DNA from: RGIG8748 sp045576175
GTDB lineage: Bacteria; Bacillota; Clostridia; UMGS1810
Direction of reading: 5' to 3'
NCBI GenBank assembly: GCA_045576175.1
Contig: JAZNFW010000133.1
Coordinates: forward strand, 1 to 44,863
DNA: 44,863 bases
The notes below the pieces were generated by a model. The model was not told the DNA's origin. It was given only the letters and a program-made list of their open reading frames with translations, and did no database searches. Made by a program: the position numbers and the translations under genes. Positions 1 through 6,954 of this stretch are shown piece after piece. How positions within the stretch are numbered: the stretch's first letter is position 1; each line of letters begins with the position of its first letter.

Positions 1-40
1 CCTGCAGGTGTCACCCCTACCACCCCTCCCCGTCCGCTCT

Positions 41-215
41 GAAATATGCAGAGAAATCAAAAATGAAAAGCCAAAGTTTTATCGTCGCTGTGGAGGCGGG
101 CATTTGCCCGCTTGTCCTCGCTAAACGCCACTTGAATAAGGGAACTTGAGTTTATCAAGTGGCGTTTCCGATTACTTTGGCTTTTCATCCTTTATTTCTT
201 TTTTCTGCATATTTC
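41..215. repeat. Long multi-arm inverted-repeat element (structured RNA or MITE-like)
   Basis: An outer imperfect stem pairs 41-52 with 204-215 (12 bp perfect) and 63-77 with 174-188 (15 bp perfect). Inside it are two hairpins: 96-101 with 106-111 (GCGGGC/GCCCGC), and 123-135 with 155-167 (13 bp perfect, AAACGCCACTTGA). The whole folds as a three-way junction on either strand. No ORF is evident. It could be a structured RNA in the tail of the leftward small-protein transcript, or a miniature hairpin transposable element. The sequence alone does not separate these. The pairing is certain; the nature is not. Confidence 0.6.
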
Positions 216-328
216 AATGCGGCTCTTTTCTGTTTTTAGTCATTTAGTGCAAACTTGTATTATTACAGTGCGTTTTACAATGTGCAATATGTATTTACAT
301 TTCCTGACTAATGCTCACAAATTATGAC

Positions 329-469
329 TTAGTCTTGTGAAACATCGGCTACATTATCACCCATAGAAATATACATTTCCTCTGCTTCAAGCTTGATTTT
401 TTGTAGGTGCTCTATTACATCTGTAATTTTTCCAAACAGTTCATAATACAGTTTTTTGTAGTCTTCCAT
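329..469 (-). CDS. 46-residue small protein of unknown function
   Basis: This short acidic protein has a Tyr-rich N-terminus (MEDYKKLYYELFGKI) and then one predicted amphipathic helix rich in Glu and Lys. It has no signal peptide, membrane segment or cysteine. The start is the second of two in-frame ATGs: an AAGGAG box lies 7 nt upstream of it, while the first ATG is only 1 nt from the box. From memory, similar short proteins are common and unnamed in Clostridia, but no function is known to me. The gene stands alone, preceded by a folded leader with an intrinsic terminator (500-647) and followed by the multi-arm repeat at 41-215. Longer in-frame upstream extensions would run through the terminator hairpin and are unlikely. 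Confidence 0.6.
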   Translation of the reverse strand: MEDYKKLYYELFGKITDVIEHLQKIKLEAEEMYISMGDNVADVSQD

Positions 470-499
470 ATGCATTCTCCTTTTTGTTTTGTATAAATT

Positions 500-647
500 A
501 AAAAATGCGCCGGCGCGGAGCCGACGCACGAAAAATGCACGACTCCAGTCGCGAAACAGATTTAACAAAACACAAGGCATGCTAAAACGAGTCTGCATTT
601 TTACCATAGTAAAATGCATGCCTAGTATCTTTATTAATCTGTTTCGC
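500..647 (-). promoter_or_regulatory. Structured leader with intrinsic terminator before the small protein gene
   Basis: Read leftward, a TATAAT -10 (651-656) is followed by helix P1 (636-647 with 551-562, 12 bp perfect, GCGAAACAGATT). Inside P1 are P2 (616-623 with 575-582, AGGCATGC) and a terminal hairpin of about 7 bp. Then comes a GC-rich hairpin (521-527 with 507-513), directly followed by a run of Ts (+ strand As, 500-505), which has the form of an intrinsic terminator. The ribosome binding site and 46-codon ORF lie beyond it. One stem pair is a G-U wobble only in the leftward RNA, which supports that strand. The layout suggests attenuation or a riboswitch-like element, or a free small RNA. 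I recognise no known class. Confidence 0.55.
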
Positions 648-789
648 ATAATTATAGTACCATAATACTATATAAAAGTCAATCGCGAAACTTGTCGTTT
701 TTTGTAAGATAGAAAATATTTTTATTGTTTGTTATCGAACTTACTCACATTATAAAAGTTAACTTTTTTGCCTGTCTTAAAATATGAAG

Positions 790-824
790 AAGGATAGAAG
801 CGCATTAAATTGGTTCCTATCCTT
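790..824 (-). terminator. Possible weak terminator after the Fic gene
   Basis: AAGGATAG (790-797) pairs perfectly with CTATCCTT (817-824), 38 bases beyond the Fic stop codon. The loop is long (19 nt) and the following leftward sequence is pyrimidine-rich but has no clean T run. It may be a weak terminator. Confidence 0.35.
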
Positions 825-862
825 TGAATACTAGCTAGTATATTCGCCCTTTTGTGTTTTAA

Positions 863-1855
863 TTATTTTTTTATATATCTTTGATTTCTGCTTTGCGGTT
901 TATCGGGAATTGTCATTTGTATGAGGTTAAGTTTCAATGCCGGATGGATATAGTGGCGTCTTATTGTTTCCTTTGATTTAAGACCTAATAGTTCCATAAG
1001 CGATACTAATGTGTATGGAAAATCATATTCCATTACATCAAGGAGCTTTTTTACATACTCTGAAATATTTTCTTCAGATGCTGAAACTTGCTCTGTAATT
1101 TCATCAAGTATTTTATCAATCTGTTCTAAAATAAACAGAATGAAAGTGTTTGAACTTCCTTCGGTATGACATTTTGCAATAGCGCCATAATATTCATCCT
1201 GGAATTTTTCAATTTGACTTTCTATCGGTATATATTCAAATATAGGATTCCACTTCGTTAAAAAGGCGCTGTGCCACAATCTTGCCATTCTTCCGTTGCC
1301 GTCCGAAAATGGATGTATGAAGACAAATTCATAATGGAACACAGCCGACATAATAAGCGGATGTACTTCTTCTTTGCTGCGAGAAAGCCAATCAAAAAGA
1401 TTTGCCATAAGCTCAGGCACCATTCTTGCCGGCGGAGCCATGAAAATACATTTATCTCCGCTGAAAACACCTTCTTCTCCTTTGCGAAACTTCCCTGCCT
1501 CATCCACAAGATATTTTGTCATTACTGCATGAAAGCTTTTAATTTCATTTATATTAAAGGGGTTTATTTCGAGAAGTTGCTCATAAGCTGCGTATGCATT
1601 TTTTACTTCCTGAATTTCCTTTTGTTCGCCCAAAACCGTTTTGCCGTTGATAACATCTCTCACCTGTCCCAAGTTAAGAGAATTTGCCTCTATCTTCAGA
1701 GACGAATGTATCGACTTGATACGATTGTTTTTTCTAAGGTGCGGTTTTGAGTGCATATTGCTTGTAACACTAATTTTGCCTACCTTTTCAGATATGCTTG
1801 CAACTAATGTAAGCATTGAGTTTGTTATATTAAATGGTGGTGTATATGCTCCCAC
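863..1855 (-). CDS. Fic family protein (class II, self-inhibited)
   Basis: Fic enzymes move an AMP (or similar) group from a nucleotide to a hydroxyl on a target protein. The core motif HPFSDGNGR, with the catalytic His, is complete near residue 201. An N-terminal SSLKIEAN segment (about 51-58) fits the inhibitory helix of class II Fic proteins, with the blocking Glu in place, so activity is probably restrained. The C-terminal ~70 residues look like a winged-helix module, common in this subfamily. The start is placed at the second GTG because the GGAG box lies 8 nt before it; the first GTG touches the box. The gene is single, with no antitoxin partner visible, so a toxin-antitoxin role is not supported. 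The target is unknown. Confidence 0.88.
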   Translation of the reverse strand: MGAYTPPFNITNSMLTLVASISEKVGKISVTSNMHSKPHLRKNNRIKSIHSSLKIEANSLNLGQVRDVINGKTVLGEQKEIQEVKNAYAAYEQLLEINPFNINEIKSFHAVMTKYLVDEAGKFRKGEEGVFSGDKCIFMAPPARMVPELMANLFDWLSRSKEEVHPLIMSAVFHYEFVFIHPFSDGNGRMARLWHSAFLTKWNPIFEYIPIESQIEKFQDEYYGAIAKCHTEGSSNTFILFILEQIDKILDEITEQVSASEENISEYVKKLLDVMEYDFPYTLVSLMELLGLKSKETIRRHYIHPALKLNLIQMTIPDKPQSRNQRYIKK

Positions 1856-1953
1856 AAAAATCACTCCTCATAAGTATTATCTTGCGTATTAACTTAATTA
1901 TACTACATATTTTTGAAAAAAGCAATAATCAGGCAAGAAAACGCATAAAATTG

Positions 1954-1995
1954 AAACAATCGGTGTAATCGTAATAGCGATTACACCGATTGTTT
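1954..1995. terminator. Strong hairpin terminator, probably bidirectional
   Basis: An 18-bp perfect stem (1954-1971 with 1978-1995) has a 6-nt loop. T runs follow rightward, and a weaker TTTCAATTTT tail follows leftward. It lies just past the stop of the leftward rrf2-type gene and most likely ends that transcript. Confidence 0.75.
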
Positions 1996-2005
1996 TTTTG
2001 CCACA

Positions 2006-2440
2006 TTAAAGAAGAACATAGTCCTCGTTTCTTCTCTTCTTACGGTTTAGTATATCTTGAAGAGTAACATCGTCTAAATATTTTTCCATAGCATCCATAA
2101 GACCTCTCCACACAAAGAGGGTATCGCACTCACGCATTCTGTCGCAAGATGCATCTTCCTCAAGACAGGCAACGGGTGCCAACGAGCCCTCTGTAGCTTT
2201 TAATATATCTGCCACGGTGTATTGTGAGGGACGCATAGAAAGCTTATATCCACCCTGAAAACCTCTGCCTGTAACTAAAAATCCTGCGCTGTTAAGTGAC
2301 GGAATTATCTGTTCTAAATACTTTTTGGATATGCCCTGTCTCTCTGAAATTTCGGTAAGGGATATAAACTTGTCCCCGCCATTTTCTGCTATGTCCAAAA
2401 GCATACGAAGTGCATAACGGCCTTTTGTAGATATCTTCAT
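2006..2440 (-). CDS. Rrf2/IscR family transcription regulator
   Basis: This is a winged-helix repressor of the Rrf2 family (144 residues). The N-terminus MKISTKGRYALRML and the GGYKL wing are typical. Three cysteines (CLEEDASC followed six residues later by C, residues ~92-105) sit where IscR ligates a [2Fe-2S] cluster, so it may sense Fe-S status, although the spacing (7 and 6) differs slightly from E. coli IscR. The ATG used has GGAGG 6 nt upstream; the longer frame adds six residues without a better site. No isc or suf genes are in the window. Its promoter contains a palindrome, which suggests self-control. CymR-like (cysteine) function is less likely because CymR lacks the Cys triad. Confidence 0.85.
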   Translation of the reverse strand: MKISTKGRYALRMLLDIAENGGDKFISLTEISERQGISKKYLEQIIPSLNSAGFLVTGRGFQGGYKLSMRPSQYTVADILKATEGSLAPVACLEEDASCDRMRECDTLFVWRGLMDAMEKYLDDVTLQDILNRKKRRNEDYVLL

Positions 2441-2478
2441 AAGAATCCTCCAAACCAAATGGTATTTTTTGTATTTTC

Positions 2479-2507
2479 ATATTACCACAGAAATGGTAGG
2501 AATTCAA
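2479..2507 (-). promoter_or_regulatory. Promoter of the Rrf2 gene with internal palindrome
   Basis: Leftward -35 TTGAAT (2502-2507), 17-bp spacer and -10 TAATAT (2479-2484). The palindrome TACCA-N6-TGGTA (2483-2498) fills most of the spacer, a classic place for a repressor. Binding by the Rrf2 protein itself is inferred. Confidence 0.65.
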
Positions 2508-2563
2508 TACATAAACCATAATTTGTCATAAAGTTGTAAAGTAACACCATCTATAAAACAAAA

Positions 2564-2599
2564 AAATCCCCCGAGATACTTTCGTATTTCGGGGGATTT
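2564..2599 (-). terminator. Terminator of the pyr operon
   Basis: A 16-bp stem, nearly perfect (2564-2579 with 2584-2599, core AAATCCCCCGA), with a 4-nt loop and a T run on the leftward side (2555-2566 as As on +). It lies 10 nt past the pyrI stop. Confidence 0.85.
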
Positions 2600-2608
2600 G
2601 TCTTAATT

Positions 2609-3025
2609 TTATTCGGCTTTTGCCTCACAATATACACATCTGTAGATTCTTGCTTTTTCATCCTTAAGCTCAAAGATATGGGATATACCCTGCTCTGTGG
2701 TGGTAATGCATCTTGGGTTTTTGCACTTTATAACATCTGTAATCCTTTCGGGAAGTTTTAAGTGCTTCTTTTCCACAAGTGTTTCATTCTTTATTACATT
2801 TACTGTTATATCGGGGTCAATAAAGCCTAAAACATCAAGGTTTATCTCTTCGTCTGTTGCAATCTTTATTATATCCTTTTTTCCTATCTTTTTACTAGGA
2901 GCATTCTTTATGATAGCAACCTGCCAATCGGTATTTTCGAGATTTAAGAGAGAATATATCTTCATCGCGTTGCCGGATTTGATATGGTCTATTACAACGC
3001 CGTTCTTTATAGAATCTATTTTCAT
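2609..3025 (-). CDS. pyrI: Aspartate carbamoyltransferase regulatory chain
   Basis: PyrI joins PyrB in the ATCase holoenzyme and carries the nucleotide allosteric site, giving CTP inhibition in well-studied family members. The N-terminal half is the nucleotide-binding domain. The C-terminal zinc domain has four cysteines at 101, 106, 130 and 133 (C-N4-C and C-N2-C), all present. Its 138 residues are slightly shorter than the E. coli protein (153). It starts directly after the pyrB stop codon (TAG then ATG), so translation is coupled. It is the last gene of the operon and the terminator follows at once. Because the operon leader is too short for attenuation, this subunit may be a main route of end-product control (inference). 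Confidence 0.95.
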   Translation of the reverse strand: MKIDSIKNGVVIDHIKSGNAMKIYSLLNLENTDWQVAIIKNAPSKKIGKKDIIKIATDEEINLDVLGFIDPDITVNVIKNETLVEKKHLKLPERITDVIKCKNPRCITTTEQGISHIFELKDEKARIYRCVYCEAKAE

Positions 3026-3940
3026 CTATTCCACCTCCAAAAGCTTTAGTATGAGAGCCATTCGCATATATTTTCCGTATCTTGTCTGGAGGAAATAACA
3101 AGCTCTCTTGTCCGAGTCCACATCAACCGATATTTCATTTACTCTCGGGAGAGGATGCATAACTATCATATCATCCTTTGCCTTTTGCATCTTTTGTGTG
3201 TCAAGAATGTAACTGTCTTTAAGTCTTAAATAATCCTCTTCGTTGAAGAATCTTTCCTGCTGAACTCTGGTCATATAAAGTACGTCAAGCTTGTCTATTA
3301 CATCTTCAAGCGATGTGGTCTGCTCATATTCTATACCGTTTTTCTTTACATAACTTTCTTTTACATAGCTGGGCATCTTAAGTTCATCGGGTGCTATAAA
3401 TACAAACTTAATTCCCTCGTATCTGGAAAGTGCCGCAACAAGCGAGTGAACAGTTCTGCCGAATTTAAGGTCTCCGCAAAGTCCTACGGTAAGATTATTT
3501 AGTCTGCCCTTTTCACGCTTTATTGTAAGAAGGTCTGCAAGGGTCTGTGTGGGGTGATTGTGACCGCCGTCGCCTGCATTTATTACAGGCACAAGACTTG
3601 TTCTTGTGGCAACTACAGGTGCACCCTCTTTGGGATGACGCATAGCTATGATATCTGCATATCCGCTTACTACTGCAATTGTATCTGCTACACTCTCACC
3701 CTTTTTGGAAGAGCTGGAGCTTGCATCCGAAAAACCAAGCACCTTTCCGCCAAGCTCCATCATAGCCGCTTCAAAGCTGAGTCTGGTTCTTGTGGATGGT
3801 TCAAAAAAGAGAGTTGCAAGCTTTTTATATCTGCATTTTTCTCTGTATTTTTCGGGATTTGCAATTATATCATTAGCCGTAGCTATGAGATTATCTATTT
3901 CCTCAACACTTAGGTCCAAAATATCGATGACGTGTCTCAT
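3026..3940 (-). CDS. pyrB: Aspartate carbamoyltransferase catalytic chain
   Basis: PyrB catalyses carbamoyl phosphate + aspartate to carbamoyl aspartate, the first committed step of UMP synthesis. The carbamoyl-phosphate loop STRTR is at 49-53. The GGHNHPTQ segment (~131) and HPLPR (~263), both part of the active site, are intact. Length (304 residues) is normal for a chain that pairs with PyrI. The ATG has AAGGAAG 7 nt upstream. About 40 nt separate it from pyrE, and pyrI follows without a gap. The leader between pyrE and pyrB shares a 14-base string (AATTTCACGAAAGG read leftward) with the feoA leader, which may be only a common translation-start context. Confidence 0.97.
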   Translation of the reverse strand: MRHVIDILDLSVEEIDNLIATANDIIANPEKYREKCRYKKLATLFFEPSTRTRLSFEAAMMELGGKVLGFSDASSSSSKKGESVADTIAVVSGYADIIAMRHPKEGAPVVATRTSLVPVINAGDGGHNHPTQTLADLLTIKREKGRLNNLTVGLCGDLKFGRTVHSLVAALSRYEGIKFVFIAPDELKMPSYVKESYVKKNGIEYEQTTSLEDVIDKLDVLYMTRVQQERFFNEEDYLRLKDSYILDTQKMQKAKDDMIVMHPLPRVNEISVDVDSDKRACYFLQTRYGKYMRMALILKLLEVE

Positions 3941-3982
3941 ATAGGTTCTTCCTTTCGTGAAATTTCAGGTTTTAAAGACTTA

Positions 3983-4612
3983 TTATTTTATCCAGCTTTC
4001 GTCGGAGGGGTTGTTTCTAAATGCTATAAGTCTTTCTATATCCTCTTCCTTTATATAGCCTATTTCTGCAGCAACCTGTGCAACAACATCAAAGTTTGTA
4101 AGGCTCACATTCTTAACATTTGCCTCTTTGAGTCTCTCTATACCCTTTTTCATTCCGTAGGTATAGATGGACACGATACCAAGAACCTCTGCTCCCGCCT
4201 CACGAAGAACATTTACAACATCTATAACACTTCCGCCTGTGGAAATTAGATCCTCCACAACTACAACCTTCTGGCCTTTTTCGAGCTTACCCTCAATCTG
4301 ATTGCCTCTGCCGTGGTCCTTGGACGAGCTTCTTACATAGCCCATGGGAAGTCCCATAATATGAGCTGTAATTGCAGCATGTGCTATACCTGCGGTGGAT
4401 GTGCCCATAAGCACCTCACACTCGGGGTATTCTCTCTTTATTGTTTCTGCAAGGCCGTTTTCAACATCGTCTCTTACCTTGGGGCTTGTTAAGGTGAGTC
4501 TGTTGTCGCAATAAACAGGGCTCTTAATACCGCTTGCCCAAGTAAAAGGCTCTTCGGGTCTTAAAAATACTGCACCGATTGAAAGTAAATCTTTTGCTAT
4601 AAGTCTATCCAT
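3983..4612 (-). CDS. pyrE: Orotate phosphoribosyltransferase
   Basis: PyrE joins orotate to PRPP to give OMP. The PRPP-binding signature VVVVEDLISTGGS lies at about 116-128, and the KDHGRG flexible-loop region is upstream of it. The start is set at MDRLIAK: its ATG shares one base with the pyrF stop (TAATG) and has AGGAGGT 8 nt upstream. The longer reading frame lacks such a site. At 209 residues it has normal length. The one-base overlap implies coupled translation with pyrF. Confidence 0.96.
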   Translation of the reverse strand: MDRLIAKDLLSIGAVFLRPEEPFTWASGIKSPVYCDNRLTLTSPKVRDDVENGLAETIKREYPECEVLMGTSTAGIAHAAITAHIMGLPMGYVRSSSKDHGRGNQIEGKLEKGQKVVVVEDLISTGGSVIDVVNVLREAGAEVLGIVSIYTYGMKKGIERLKEANVKNVSLTNFDVVAQVAAEIGYIKEEDIERLIAFRNNPSDESWIK

Positions 4613-5319
4613 TAGTTTGTACCTCCTACAAATTCTCTTACACATCTTCTGTATGCTTCCACAGGGTCGTCTGCCTTGGTTACAGGTCTTCCTACTACTA
4701 TGTAGTCGGAGCCGATTTTGTTTGCCTCTTCGGGAGTCATAATTCTTACCTGGTCGCCTACGCTAGAATCCTTAAAGCGTATGCCGGGTGTAACCGTGAG
4801 AAAATCCTTACCGCAAACTTCGTGCACCTTGCCAGCCTCAAGAGGAGAACATACTACACCGTCGAGACCTGATTCCATAGCATTTTTTGCATAGTGCATT
4901 ACCACTTCATCAAGAGGTCTGTCTATAAGAAGGTCATTTTTCATTCTCTCTTCGCTTGTGGAAGTGAGCTGTGTAACTGCGATGAGAAGAGGTCTTGTTC
5001 CGTCTTCTCTTGTGAGTCCCTCTATGGCAGCTTCCATCATAGCCTTTGTGCCAAAGGCGTGGAGATTGCACATATCTACATCAAGGTTTGAGAGAACTCT
5101 CATAGACTGCTTTACAGTGTTTGGGATATCGCAAAGCTTTAAATCCAAAAAGATTTTGTGTCCTCTCTCTTTAATTTCTCTTACAATGTCGGGTCCTGCC
5201 CCGTAGAAAAGCTCCATACCTATTTTTACATAGGGTTTCTCGTCCTTGAACTTACTTAAGAAATTCATTACCTCGTCCTTTGAATTGAAATCGCAGGCAA
5301 TAATTACATCCTTACCCAT
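4612..5319 (-). CDS. pyrF: Orotidine 5'-phosphate decarboxylase
   Basis: PyrF decarboxylates OMP to UMP, the last step of the pathway. The catalytic set FLDLKLCDIPNT (about 57-68), with the Asp-Lys-Asp residues, is intact. At 235 residues it is of the short bacterial class. The ATG chosen (MGKDVIIACD) has GGAGG 8 nt before it. A TTG five codons upstream would overlap that ribosome site and is less likely. It overlaps the end of pyrD by 8 nt and the start of pyrE by 1 nt. Confidence 0.96.
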   Translation of the reverse strand: MGKDVIIACDFNSKDEVMNFLSKFKDEKPYVKIGMELFYGAGPDIVREIKERGHKIFLDLKLCDIPNTVKQSMRVLSNLDVDMCNLHAFGTKAMMEAAIEGLTREDGTRPLLIAVTQLTSTSEERMKNDLLIDRPLDEVVMHYAKNAMESGLDGVVCSPLEAGKVHEVCGKDFLTVTPGIRFKDSSVGDQVRIMTPEEANKIGSDYIVVGRPVTKADDPVEAYRRCVREFVGGTN

Positions 5320-6229
5320 TGTGAGCACCTCCAATAATATCTTTTAAACTGGAAATTCCATATTTTTTCATAACATTTGGCAAATCTTCTATAATATGCT
5401 TGCAAGCAAAGGGGTCAACTAAATTTTGTGCACCCACCTGAACTGCAGTAGCACCTGCGAGCATCATTTCTATTACATCCTCTGCAGTGGAAACTCCGCC
5501 CATTCCAATTATGGGGATTTTTACTGCATCATAGACCTGATACACCATTCTTACTGCTACAGGAAAAATGGCACTTCCGGAAAATCCGCCCATTTTGTTG
5601 GCTATAACAGGTCTTTTTGTTTTTAAATCTATTCTCATACCCATAAGAGTGTTTATAAGGCTGATACCGTCGGCACCTGCGTCCTCGCACGCCTTGGCTA
5701 TGGATACTATGTCTGTTACATTTGGACTTAATTTTATAAATACAGGCTTGGTCGTAACTGCCTTAACGGCTTTTGTAACTGCAGCCGCACTCTCCGGCTC
5801 TGTGCCAAAGCTCATTCCGCCGTTATGTACATTGGGGCAGCTCACATTTACCTCTATAATGCCAACCTGCTCCTCTTTGTCTATTCTTTCGCAGCAGTAG
5901 GCATATTCGTCTATCGAAAAACCGCTTATGTTTGCAATAACTTTCTTATTAAAGCACTCTTTGAGTTTTGGAAGCTCCTCGGATATAACCTTGTCTATTC
6001 CGGGATTTTGAAGTCCAACGGAATTTATCATACCCGATGTGCACTCGGCAATTCTGGGAGTGGGATTTCCAAATCTGGGCTCCTTTGTGGTGCCCTTGAA
6101 GGAAAATGTACCGAGAATATTGATATCGTAAAGCTGGGCAAACTCATACCCAAAGCCAAATGTACCGCTTGCGGGAATTATGGGGTTGTCCAGATTGAGA
6201 TTTGCAAGTGTTACCTTTGTATCTACCAT
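5312..6229 (-). CDS. pyrD: Dihydroorotate dehydrogenase, class 1B catalytic subunit
   Basis: This subunit oxidises dihydroorotate to orotate on FMN and passes electrons to PyrK, then to NAD+. The catalytic Cys is in EVNVSCPNVHNGG (C131), the class 1 base in place of the Ser of membrane class 2 enzymes. The FMN-binding GMGGV and VGAQN segments are present near the C-terminus. Its 305 residues match the family. It sits between pyrK (7-nt overlap) and pyrF, the usual Gram-positive order. The pairing with PyrK shows a soluble, NAD-linked system that works without quinone, which suits an anaerobe. Confidence 0.96.
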   Translation of the reverse strand: MVDTKVTLANLNLDNPIIPASGTFGFGYEFAQLYDINILGTFSFKGTTKEPRFGNPTPRIAECTSGMINSVGLQNPGIDKVISEELPKLKECFNKKVIANISGFSIDEYAYCCERIDKEEQVGIIEVNVSCPNVHNGGMSFGTEPESAAAVTKAVKAVTTKPVFIKLSPNVTDIVSIAKACEDAGADGISLINTLMGMRIDLKTKRPVIANKMGGFSGSAIFPVAVRMVYQVYDAVKIPIIGMGGVSTAEDVIEMMLAGATAVQVGAQNLVDPFACKHIIEDLPNVMKKYGISSLKDIIGGAHNG

Positions 6230-6954
6230 ATTATCTCCTCCCTTTCCAGAACGGGACCGTCCTTGCAGATTCTTTTATTGCCATATTTGGTCTTGCAACT
6301 GCAACCCATACAAGCTCCAAAACCGCATCCCATCCGCTCTTCAAAGCTATATTGACCGCTTGTATTTGCAATACTCTCTATTGCCTTAAACATTGGCATA
6401 GGACCGCAGGTGTAGAAATAATCGTAATCTGTATCTTTCATAACATCGGTTACAAATCCCTTTGTGCCGTAAGAGCCGTCGGCTGTGGTTACATACACTT
6501 TTGCACCGAGTTTTTTGAACTCTTCTTCGAAGAACACCTCGTCTTTGGTGTTAAAGCCGATTATTACGCTGACCTCTTTGCCCTCTTTAATGAGCTTCTT
6601 GGCAAGGTTATACATAGGCGGCACGCCCACACCTCCGCCAATAAGAAGGGGCTTTTGTGTCACCTTATCTGTATTAAAGCCATTTCCAAGACCTGTAAGC
6701 ACACTTAAGCTATCGCCTTTTTTAAGACAAGCCATATATTCTGTGCCCTTGCCTACCACCTTGTATATGAGTGTGAGGCTATTTTCATCGTAATCGCAAA
6801 CAGATATGGGGCGTCTTAAGTAAAAACCTTCAAGCTTTAGATTGACAAACTGACCGGGACGCACTATATCCGAAGTGTCGCCCGAGAGCACCATAAGATA
6901 CACATCTTTTGCAATTTTTTCATTTTTTTCTATGCTAAATACTGTGTCTTTCAT
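6223..6954 (-). CDS. pyrK: Dihydroorotate dehydrogenase electron-transfer subunit
   Basis: PyrK is the FAD and [2Fe-2S] partner of PyrD. It has an N-terminal FAD-binding barrel with the FYLRRPISV motif (~45), an NAD-binding middle with LLIGGGVGVPP (~104-114), and a C-terminal cysteine cluster GCGFGACMGCSCK plus a later Cys (~210-230) for the iron-sulfur centre. The start used is the ATG with 5 nt between GGAGG and the codon; two slightly longer ATG starts exist. It overlaps pyrC by 20 nt and pyrD by 7 nt, so the genes are tightly coupled. Confidence 0.95.
   Translation of the reverse strand: MKDTVFSIEKNEKIAKDVYLMVLSGDTSDIVRPGQFVNLKLEGFYLRRPISVCDYDENSLTLIYKVVGKGTEYMACLKKGDSLSVLTGLGNGFNTDKVTQKPLLIGGGVGVPPMYNLAKKLIKEGKEVSVIIGFNTKDEVFFEEEFKKLGAKVYVTTADGSYGTKGFVTDVMKDTDYDYFYTCGPMPMFKAIESIANTSGQYSFEERMGCGFGACMGCSCKTKYGNKRICKDGPVLEREEIIW

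Noticed and set aside
1271..1750. A 159-codon rightward ORF inside the Fic gene
   Set aside because: It is antisense to an intact Fic frame, has no ribosome site and its product resembles no protein family; it is a shadow of the coding strand.
863..1855. Fic as the toxin of a Doc/Phd-type pair
   Set aside because: It is a full-length class II Fic with its own inhibitory helix and no antitoxin gene beside it.
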